Assembly: GCA_035272265.1 (NCBI GenBank)
Contig: DATEQV010000001.1
Location: 1-15,719 of the forward strand
DNA: 15,719 nucleotides
Reading direction: 5' to 3'
Source of the DNA: Acidisphaera sp035272265
Lineage (GTDB): Bacteria > Pseudomonadota > Alphaproteobacteria > Acetobacterales > Acetobacteraceae
Shown: positions 5,459 through 12,014 of the stretch, in pieces
Position numbering within the stretch: position 1 is the first letter of the stretch
Layout of the letters: each line of letters begins with the position of its first letter
Position numbers and translations under genes: made by a program
The notes under the pieces: model-generated
What the model saw: the letters and a program-made list of their open reading frames with translations, nothing else
The model's database searches: none
What the model was told of the DNA's origin: nothing

Positions 5459-8304
5459 TCCGCGGCGTCCGGCAAGGCGGGCAGGATGCGCCGGCTGCGC
5501 TGCGAATGTTCCGCGTAGTCGTGCTGCCACTCGCTCGGCCCGTTCGACAGCGTGACCTGTACCGCCGTGACCTTGTACTCGGGGCAGTTGGTCGCCCAGT
5601 CGGAGTAGTCCGTCGTCACCACGTTGGCCTGCGTGTCCGGATGGTGGAACGTCGTGTAGACGACGCCGGGTGCGACGCGATCGGTGATGTGCGCGCGCAG
5701 GCTGGTCTCGCCGGTGCGGCTGGTGACGCGGATCCAGTCGCCCTCGTTGATGCCGCGCGCTTCGGCGTCGTGCGGGTGGATCTCCAGCCGGTCCTCGCCA
5801 TGCCACGTCACGTTGGCGGTGCGGCGCGTCTGCGCGCCCACGTTGTACTGCGACAGGATGCGGCCGGTCGTCAGCAGCAGCGGGAAGCGCGGGCCGGCGC
5901 GCTCCTCGGTCGGCACATATTCGGTGACGACGAAGTTGCCCTTGCCGCGCACGAAGTGGTCGATATGCATCACCGGCGTGCCCTCGGGCGCGGCGTCGTT
6001 GCACGGCCACTGCACCGATCCGAGTTCCTCGAGCTTCGCATACGACACGCCCGCGAAGGTCGGCGTCGTGCGCGCGACCTCGGCCATGATCTCGGACGGG
6101 TGCGCGTAGTCCATGTCCATGCCGAGCGCGCGGGCGAGCAGCTGCGTCACCTCCCAGTCGGCGTAGCCCGCTTTCGGCCGCATCACGCGGCGCACGCGGT
6201 TGATCCGGCGTTCGGCGTTGGTGAACGTGCCGTCCTTCTCCAGGAACGTCGCCCCTGGCAGGAAGACGTGCGCGTAGTTCGCCGTCTCGTTCAGGAACAG
6301 GTCCTGCACCACCACGCACTCCATCGCCGTCAGGCCGGCGACGATATGGCGGGTGTCGGGATCGGACTGCGCGATGTCCTCGCCCTGGATGTAGATGCCC
6401 TTGAAATACCCCTGGATCGCGCCGTCGAGCATGTTCGGGATGCGCAGCCCTGGCTCGGCATCCAGCTTCAGGCCCCAAAGCTGCTCGTAGATCCCCCGCG
6501 CGTCTTGTCGTGCGATGTGGCGGTAGCCGGGCAGTTCGTGCGGGAAGCTGCCCATGTCGCAGCTGCCCTGGACGTTGTTCTGGCCGCGCAGCGGGTTCAC
6601 GCCCACGCCACGCCGGCCGATGTTGCCGGTCGCCATCGCGAGGTTGGCGAGCGCCATGACCGCCGTGGTGCCCTGGCTGTGCTCCGTCACGCCGAGGCCG
6701 TAGTAGATCGCGGCATTGCCGCCGGTCGCGTACAGTCGCGCCGCAGCGCGCATCAGCTCGGCCGGGACATCGGCGACCGGCGCCACCGCTTCCGGGCTGT
6801 TCCGCGTCTCGGCCGCGAACGCGGCCCAGTCCTGGAACGCGTCCCAGTCGCAGCGTTCGCGCACGAACGCCTCATCGACCAGGCCTTCGGTGACGATCGT
6901 GTGCGCGAGCGCCGACAGTACCGCGACGTTGGTGCCCGGCCGGATCGGCAGGTGGTAGTCGGCCTGCACGTGCGGGGAGCGCACCAGGTCGATCCGCCGC
7001 GGGTCGATGATGATGAGCCGCGCGCCCTGGCGCAGCCGCCGCTTCATCTGCGAGGCGAACACCGGATGCGCGTCGGTCGGATTGGCGCCGATCACCAGGA
7101 TGACGTCGGCCGCCTCGACGCTGTCGAAGTCCTGCGTGCCCGCCGAGGTGCCGAACGTCGCGTTCAGCCCGTAGCCGGTCGGCGAGTGGCAGACGCGGGC
7201 GCAGGTGTCGATGTTGTTGTTGCCGAACCCGGCCCGCACCAGCTTCTGCACGAGGTAGGTTTCCTCGTTGGTGCAGCGCGACGACGTGATCGCGCCGATC
7301 GCATCGCGCCCGTATGTCGACTGGATGCGCTTGAACGACGCGGCGACCCGGCCGATCGCGTCCTCCCACGTCGTCTCGTGCCACGGCTCGTCGATCGACT
7401 CGCGCACCATCGGCGTGAGCACGCGGTCCTTGTGCTGCGCGTAGCCCCAGGCGAAGCGGCCCTTCACGCAGCTATGGCCGTGGTTCGCCTTGCCGTCCTT
7501 GTACGGCACCATGCGCACCACGTCCTCGCCGCGCATCTCCGCCTTGAAGCTGCACCCCACGCCGCAATAGGCGCAGGTGGTGACCACCGAATGCTCGGGC
7601 TGCCCCAGCTCCTCGACCGACTTCTCGATCAGCGTCGCGGTCGGGCAGGCCTGCACGCAGGCGCCGCAGGAGACGCATTCGGAGCCGAAGAAGCTCGTCC
7701 CGCCCGGCGAGATCTTCGACGCGAAGCCGCGCCCGTCCACCGTCAGCGCGAACGTGCCCTGTACGTCCTCGCAGGCGCGCACGCAGCGCGAGCAGACGAT
7801 GCACTTCGACGGATCGAAGCTGAAATACGGGTTGCCGAGGTCCTTCTCGGCTTGCAGGTGGTTCGCGCCGTCGTAGCCGTAGCGCACCTCGCGCAGCCCC
7901 ACTTCGCCCGCCGCGTCCTGCAGCTCGCAATTGCCGTTGGCGCTGCAGGTCAGGCAGTCGAGCGGATGGTCGGAGATGTACAGCTCCATCACCCCGCGCC
8001 GCAGCCGCCGCAGCCGCTCGTTGCTGGTGATCACCTTCATGCCGGGTGCCACGAGCGTGGTGCAGGACGCCGGCGTGCCGGCGCGGCCCTCGATCTCCAC
8101 CAGGCACAGGCGGCACGATCCGAACGCATCCAGCATGTCGGTCGCGCACAGCCTTGGCACCTTGATGCCGATCTCGGCGGCGGCGCGCATCACGCTGGTG
8201 CCCTCGGTCACCGTCACCTCGAAGCCGTCGACGGTCAGCGTGACCTGCTTGTCGCTGGCTTTCGCCTCCGGTGTGCCGTAGTCGGGCTCGACGATCAGGG
8301 CCAT
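5455..8304 (-). CDS. fdsA: NAD-linked formate dehydrogenase alpha (catalytic) subunit
   Basis: A 949-residue cytoplasmic molybdo/tungsto-enzyme subunit that oxidises formate to CO2, and in related enzymes also runs in reverse. An N-terminal [2Fe-2S] domain has Cys53, 64, 67 and 81. A His-ligated [4Fe-4S] site follows (His113, Cys117, 120, 126), then two ferredoxin-type [4Fe-4S] sites (CIVCSRCVRAC, 168-178; CVSCGACVQAC, 210-220). The molybdopterin domain opens with CAYCGVGC (244-251) plus Cys279. The active site reads CARVCHSPTG, with Cys372-His373 in the place of selenocysteine-His in E. coli FdhF, and Arg572 in NPLRGQNNVQG is the expected partner. A bis-MGD-binding C-terminal domain ends the protein. 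ATG 8304 has AAGGA seven bases upstream; TTG at 8319, overlapping the fdsB stop, is possible but has no better support. Length and layout are normal for FdsA. Confidence 0.97.
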   Translation of the reverse strand: MALIVEPDYGTPEAKASDKQVTLTVDGFEVTVTEGTSVMRAAAEIGIKVPRLCATDMLDAFGSCRLCLVEIEGRAGTPASCTTLVAPGMKVITSNERLRRLRRGVMELYISDHPLDCLTCSANGNCELQDAAGEVGLREVRYGYDGANHLQAEKDLGNPYFSFDPSKCIVCSRCVRACEDVQGTFALTVDGRGFASKISPGGTSFFGSECVSCGACVQACPTATLIEKSVEELGQPEHSVVTTCAYCGVGCSFKAEMRGEDVVRMVPYKDGKANHGHSCVKGRFAWGYAQHKDRVLTPMVRESIDEPWHETTWEDAIGRVAASFKRIQSTYGRDAIGAITSSRCTNEETYLVQKLVRAGFGNNNIDTCARVCHSPTGYGLNATFGTSAGTQDFDSVEAADVILVIGANPTDAHPVFASQMKRRLRQGARLIIIDPRRIDLVRSPHVQADYHLPIRPGTNVAVLSALAHTIVTEGLVDEAFVRERCDWDAFQDWAAFAAETRNSPEAVAPVADVPAELMRAAARLYATGGNAAIYYGLGVTEHSQGTTAVMALANLAMATGNIGRRGVGVNPLRGQNNVQGSCDMGSFPHELPGYRHIARQDARGIYEQLWGLKLDAEPGLRIPNMLDGAIQGYFKGIYIQGEDIAQSDPDTRHIVAGLTAMECVVVQDLFLNETANYAHVFLPGATFLEKDGTFTNAERRINRVRRVMRPKAGYADWEVTQLLARALGMDMDYAHPSEIMAEVARTTPTFAGVSYAKLEELGSVQWPCNDAAPEGTPVMHIDHFVRGKGNFVVTEYVPTEERAGPRFPLLLTTGRILSQYNVGAQTRRTANVTWHGEDRLEIHPHDAEARGINEGDWIRVTSRTGETSLRAHITDRVAPGVVYTTFHHPDTQANVVTTDYSDWATNCPEYKVTAVQVTLSNGPSEWQHDYAEHSQRSRRILPALPDAAD

Positions 8305-8315
8305 GGCGCCGTCCT

Positions 8316-9869
8316 TCAATCAGCCGCCGCCGGCATGGCCGGCGCGGCGAAATCCTCGGGGAAGTGATCGAGTGCGCTCAGCACCGGGAACGGGGTGAAG
8401 CCGCCGAGCGCGCACAGCGACCCGTATTTCATCGTCTCGCACAGGTCGCGCAGCAGCGCGACGTTGGCGGCTATGCGATCGCCCGCCGCGATGCGGTCGA
8501 CCACTTCCACCCCGCGCGTCGAGCCGATGCGGCAGGGCGTGCACTTGCCGCAGCTCTCGATGGCGCAGAACGCCATCGCGAAGCGGGCCTGCGCGCGCAT
8601 GTCCACGGTGTCGTCGAACACCACCACGCCGCCGTGGCCGATCAGACCGTCCTTCGCCGCGAACGCCTCATAGTCGAACGGCGTGTCGAACAGGGCAGGG
8701 GGGAAATACGCGCCGAGCGGTCCGCCCACCTGCACCGCGCGCACCGGCCGCCCGTTGCGCGTGCCGCCGCCGATGTCCTGCACCAGCTCGCCGAGCGTCA
8801 CCCCGAACGCCGTCTCGAACAGCCCGCCGTAGCGGATGTTGCCGGCAAGCTGGATCGGCATCGTGCCGCGCGAGCGGCCCATGCCGTAATCGCGATAGGC
8901 GTCGGCGCCCTCGGCCATGATGAACGGCACCGCGGCGAGCGAGAGCGCGTTGTTAACCACCGTCGGGCAGCCGAACAGCCCGACATGCGCCGGCAGCGGT
9001 GGCTTCGCGCGCACCTGCCCACGCTTGCCCTCGATGCTGTCGAGCATCGCGGTCTCTTCCCCGCACACATACGCGCCCGCGCCCACCCGCAGTTCCGGCT
9101 CGAAGGCGAAGCCCGACCCGAGCACGTTCGGCCCGATCACGCCGGCCTCGCGCGCCAGCACGATCGCCTTTCGCATGGTGGCGTTGGCGAACGGGTATTC
9201 GGAGCGACTGTAGATGTAGCCCTTGGTCGCGCCCACCGCGATGCCGGCGATCGCCATGCCTTCGATCAGCGTGAACGGGTCGCCTTCCATCACCATGCGG
9301 TCGGCGTAGGTCCCGCTGTCGCCCTCGTCGGCGTTGCAGACGACGAATTTGCGCGCCCCCGGCGCCTCGGCGACGGTCCGCCACTTGATGCCGGTCGGGA
9401 AACCCGCCCCGCCGCGCCCGCGCAGCCCCGACTGCGTCACCGCCTCGACGATCTTCGCAGGACCCAGCGCCACCGCGCGCTCCAGCCCGCGCAGGCCGTC
9501 ATGCGCGCGATAGTCTTCGAGCGACAGCGGATCGGTGATGCCGGCGCGGGCGAAGGTCAGCCGCGTCTGTCGCTTGAGAAACGGGATCGCCTCGACCCGT
9601 CCGAGCCCCTTGCCGTGCTCCGCGCCGCTCATGATGGCGTCCAGCACCCCCGGCACGTCGTCCGCCGACAACGGGCCGTAGCCGATGCGGCCGCCCTCCG
9701 TCGCCACCTCGAGCAGCGGCTCCAGCCAGAACAGGCCGCGCGTCCCGGTGCGCGTCAGCGCCATGTCCAGCCCGCGCCGCGCCGCCTCCGCCGTCAGCGC
9801 CGCCGCCACGCGATCGGCGCCCAGGGCGACGGCGGCCATGTCGCGCGGCAGGAAGCAGCGCATCGTCAT
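8316..9869 (-). CDS. fdsB: NAD-linked formate dehydrogenase beta subunit (FMN, NAD site)
   Basis: A 517-residue diaphorase subunit homologous to NuoF and HoxF, which transfers electrons from the FdsA clusters to NAD+ through FMN. The first ~90 residues form the thioredoxin-like domain; only Cys5 is present there, so it carries no cluster, as in characterised FdsB. The NuoF-like core shows the FMN/NADH glycine-rich loop GLRGRGGAGFPTGIKW (148-163), VVCNADEGDSGTYADR (176-191), and GAYVCGEETAM (265-275). The C-terminal [4Fe-4S] site is ESCGKCTPCRIGSTRG (Cys440, 443, 446) with Cys486 in SLCALGG. The ATG overlaps the fdsG stop as ATGA (9866-9869), and 11 bp separate its stop from the fdsA ATG. Confidence 0.97.
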   Translation of the reverse strand: MTMRCFLPRDMAAVALGADRVAAALTAEAARRGLDMALTRTGTRGLFWLEPLLEVATEGGRIGYGPLSADDVPGVLDAIMSGAEHGKGLGRVEAIPFLKRQTRLTFARAGITDPLSLEDYRAHDGLRGLERAVALGPAKIVEAVTQSGLRGRGGAGFPTGIKWRTVAEAPGARKFVVCNADEGDSGTYADRMVMEGDPFTLIEGMAIAGIAVGATKGYIYSRSEYPFANATMRKAIVLAREAGVIGPNVLGSGFAFEPELRVGAGAYVCGEETAMLDSIEGKRGQVRAKPPLPAHVGLFGCPTVVNNALSLAAVPFIMAEGADAYRDYGMGRSRGTMPIQLAGNIRYGGLFETAFGVTLGELVQDIGGGTRNGRPVRAVQVGGPLGAYFPPALFDTPFDYEAFAAKDGLIGHGGVVVFDDTVDMRAQARFAMAFCAIESCGKCTPCRIGSTRGVEVVDRIAAGDRIAANVALLRDLCETMKYGSLCALGGFTPFPVLSALDHFPEDFAAPAMPAAAD

Positions 9870-10336
9870 CGCGCCGCCTCGATCAGCGCGTCAATCTGGG
9901 CCTCATCCAGCCGGGCGATGGGCGTCTCGTCCAGCATCGCCGACGGCCCGCAGGCGCACAGTCCGAGGCAGTACACCGGCTCCAGCGTCAGCGCCCCGTC
10001 GGCCGTGGTTTCGTGCCAGTCGATGCCGAACCGGGCGCGGGCATGATCGGCGACGCGAACGCCGCCGACCGACTGGCACGCCTCCGCCCGGCACAGCCGC
10101 AGCACATGCCGGCCCGGCGGATGGTCGCGGAAGTCATGATAGAAGCTGACGACGCCGCGGACCTCGGCGCGCGAGACGTTCAGCGCGTCCGCAACCAGCG
10201 GCACGGCTTCGTGCGGGATGTAGCCGAACATGGCCTGAAGGTCGTGCAGCACCGGCAGCATCGCGCCGTCCTCGCCGGCGTGGCTGTCGATCACCGCGCG
10301 GGCGCGTTCAGCGCTCCATCCCTCGTGACGTGACAT
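9866..10336 (-). CDS. fdsG: NAD-linked formate dehydrogenase gamma subunit
   Basis: A 156-residue NuoE-like subunit binding one [2Fe-2S] cluster in a thioredoxin-like fold, working with FdsB in the diaphorase part of the enzyme. The ligands are Cys82 and Cys87 (LCRAEACQSVG) and Cys123 and Cys127 (YCLGLCACGPSAM). The N-terminal helical part (MLPVLHDLQAMFGYIP, 26-41; EVRGVVSFYHDF, 58-69) is typical of the family. It is the first gene of the fds operon. The ATG at 10336 is preceded by GGGGG only two bases away, an unusually tight ribosome site, but no in-frame start lies further upstream. The 98-bp gap to the LysR gene must hold the operon promoter. Confidence 0.95.
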   Translation of the reverse strand: MSRHEGWSAERARAVIDSHAGEDGAMLPVLHDLQAMFGYIPHEAVPLVADALNVSRAEVRGVVSFYHDFRDHPPGRHVLRLCRAEACQSVGGVRVADHARARFGIDWHETTADGALTLEPVYCLGLCACGPSAMLDETPIARLDEAQIDALIEAAR

Positions 10337-10420
10337 TTCCCCCGCGCATCCAGGCAGGTTCCGCCCCTCATGTGGCGCCGCCCCGGTGGTTCAAATCAAG
10401 TCCGCGGCCCCGTTGCTGCG

Positions 10421-10435
10421 ATAGAACACGCCTAT
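10421..10435. promoter_or_regulatory. Candidate LysR operator upstream of fdsG
   Basis: ATAG-AACACGC-CTAT is a perfect four-base dyad with seven-base spacing. It contains the T-N11-A signature of LysR-type boxes (T10422, A10434). It touches the stop codon of the LysR gene and is about 85 bp upstream of the fdsG ATG, a usual place for an activator site. No good -10/-35 pair could be assigned between it and fdsG. The same spacing is used by OxyR half-sites, but no second copy in register was found. Confidence 0.45.
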
Positions 10436-11328
10436 CAAATGCCTTCCAACTCGATCGCCAGCTTGCGGGCTTCGGCCACCATTGCCGCGGTTTGCGGCGG
10501 TAGCGGCTCCCTCTGTGGATAGACAAGCCCGATCGTCGGCGGCTCGGCCCCGGTGATCGGCACGATCCGCAGCGTGCCCCCCGTGTCGAACGTCTCGGCC
10601 AGCACGGACGGCATCACTGTCGCCCACTGGCCGGTGCGGACATGGGTCAGCAGCACGATCATCGAGTTGCTTTCGAGCGACGCGCGCGGCGTCGCCCCCG
10701 CCTCGCGCAGGAAGCGGTCGATGATGCGGCGGTTCTGCATGTCCGGGGTCAGCAGGCAGAGCGGCACCTCGGACAGCTCCCGCCACGCCAGCTCGCGACG
10801 GTCGCCGAGCGGGTTCTCCGGCGCCGTGATCAGGCAGTAGCGCTCGCGATAGAGCGGCAGCGCGCGGACCCGGCCGAGCGGCTCGTTGTCGAGATAGGTC
10901 AGCCCGACATCCGCCTCGAGGTTGTCGAGCAGGTCGAGCACCTGCAGGGAGTTGCGCGACAGCACGGTGAACGAGACACCCGGATGCTGCGCGCGATAGG
11001 GCGTGGTCAGCCGGGCGACGGTCGGCAGCGCGGTCGGCACAGCGGCGATGCGCAGGTGGCCGGACAATCCGTGGCGGAGCGTGCGGACCTCGTCGCGCAT
11101 CGCGCGGGTGTCGCCGACGATGCGCCGAGCCCAGTCCAGCACCCGCTCGCCTTCCGGCGTGAAGCCCTGGAAGCGCGAGCCGCGGTTGACCAGCAGCACG
11201 CCGAGCTGTTCCTCGAGCTGCTTGAGCCCGGCCGACAGCGTCGGCTGGGTGATCCCGCTCGCCTCCGCCGCACGGCCGAAATGCTGGGCCTGGGCGAGGG
11301 CGATGAGGTATTCGAGCTTGTCAATCAT
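10435..11328 (-). CDS. LysR-type transcriptional regulator, likely of the fds operon
   Basis: A 297-residue LysR-family regulator. The winged helix-turn-helix is at the N-terminus (residues 1-60: LEYLIALAQAQHFGRAAEAS, then GITQPTLSAGLKQLEEQLGV), followed by the linker helix (VLDWARRIVGDTRAMRDEV). The effector-binding domain is residues ~90-290. I chose ATG 11328 over the adjacent GTG at 11331 because related proteins usually begin MIDKLE; no strong ribosome site distinguishes them. It lies on the same strand as fdsGBACD and 98 bp upstream of it, so it could be co-transcribed or act through the dyad at 10421-10435. Regulation of formate dehydrogenase is inferred from position; a LysR gene next to fds operons is a common arrangement. 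The effector (formate, or a redox or metal-cofactor signal) cannot be read from the sequence. Confidence 0.92.
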   Translation of the reverse strand: MIDKLEYLIALAQAQHFGRAAEASGITQPTLSAGLKQLEEQLGVLLVNRGSRFQGFTPEGERVLDWARRIVGDTRAMRDEVRTLRHGLSGHLRIAAVPTALPTVARLTTPYRAQHPGVSFTVLSRNSLQVLDLLDNLEADVGLTYLDNEPLGRVRALPLYRERYCLITAPENPLGDRRELAWRELSEVPLCLLTPDMQNRRIIDRFLREAGATPRASLESNSMIVLLTHVRTGQWATVMPSVLAETFDTGGTLRIVPITGAEPPTIGLVYPQREPLPPQTAAMVAEARKLAIELEGI

Positions 11329-11367
11329 CACGTTGGCGGCGCGGCCGGGGTGGCCCGCGCGATCCTT

Positions 11368-11964
11368 TCAGTCTTCCCCGATCGGAATCGTCGCATAGAC
11401 GTCGCGCAGCGCAAAATCCGCGCCGATGCTGTCCAGTCGAAGCCGATCGTCTTCGCCGAGGTAGTGCGGCACGTCCGGCCAAGGCTCGCCCGTGGCGCGC
11501 GCTCTCACCTCCGCCGCGATCGCCTGGGAGTGCAGCAGCACGATCTCGCGCACACTCGGGATGGACTGATAGGCCCAGACGTTGGCGCGCGTCTGCCGCT
11601 CGTTGCTCGGCGACAGCACCTCGATGACGAGGACGGGACTGCGAATGACGCGGGCCCGCTTGTCTTCATCTGAACAGGTCACCAGAACGTCAGGAATGCG
11701 CACATTCGTCGCGAGGTCTTGCCTGGGGACGACGCCGGCCCCTGTCATCGCGACACAGGTGCTGTTGGCCGATCTCAGATGGGCGCGGAGCAAGGCACCG
11801 ATCTCGAGCTGCAGCTGGGCGTGAACGCTGCTCGGCGGAGACATGGCCACCACGACGCCGTCCACGAGCTGCTCACGCAATCCCTGCGGATGCGGAGGAC
11901 TATCGAGGAAGTCCTGCACGGTCACCGGCCGGATCGGTTTCGGTAGTGCGCCCATCGCTTTCAT
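11368..11964 (-). CDS. Uma2/DUF820 family protein (PD-(D/E)xK nuclease fold)
   Basis: A 198-residue Uma2-family protein, predicted by family to have a PD-(D/E)xK restriction-endonuclease fold; no cellular function is established. Visible blocks are VTVQDFL (14-20), EQLVDGVVVAMSPPSSVH (31-48), RIPDVLVT with Asp92 (89-96), VLVIEVLSPSNE with Glu115 (111-122), and NVWAYQSIPSVREIVLLHS (128-146). The lysine usual after the SPS motif is not present; the segment reads TRANVWAY, a variant I recall in other Uma2 proteins. The start at 11964 has no clear ribosome site, and Met4 is an alternative. It is divergent from putA with 50 bp between starts, and 36-39 bp upstream of the LysR gene. It is likely a stand-alone gene unrelated to formate metabolism. 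Confidence 0.85.
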   Translation of the reverse strand: MKAMGALPKPIRPVTVQDFLDSPPHPQGLREQLVDGVVVAMSPPSSVHAQLQLEIGALLRAHLRSANSTCVAMTGAGVVPRQDLATNVRIPDVLVTCSDEDKRARVIRSPVLVIEVLSPSNERQTRANVWAYQSIPSVREIVLLHSQAIAAEVRARATGEPWPDVPHYLGEDDRLRLDSIGADFALRDVYATIPIGED

Positions 11965-11968
11965 CTAG

Positions 11969-11983
11969 CATATCGCCATATCG
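11969..11983. promoter_or_regulatory. Tandem CATATCG repeat in the Uma2/putA divergent spacer
   Basis: CATATCG occurs twice separated by one base (11969-11975 and 11977-11983) inside the 50-bp spacer between two divergent starts. The inner part, ATAT-CGCC-ATAT, also has two-fold character. It is the only AT-rich stretch in the spacer, so it may be a -10 region, an operator, or both. No specific regulator can be named. Confidence 0.3.
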
Positions 11984-12014
11984 GACGCGACCAACGCGTA
12001 GGGAACCGCCCGCC

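Noticed and set aside
7170..7210. Selenocysteine-type formate dehydrogenase active site
   Set aside because: The residue before the active-site histidine is encoded as cysteine, and no in-frame TGA occurs there.
5506..8367. 953-codon open frame antisense to fdsA
   Set aside because: It is a shadow of a GC-rich gene: arginine, alanine, histidine and valine-rich low-complexity translation with no domain, opposite a gene with full cofactor motifs.
10405..10455. Full OxyR operator (four ATAG/CTAT elements)
   Set aside because: Only one ATAG-N7-CTAT unit is present; the positions seven bases to either side do not match.
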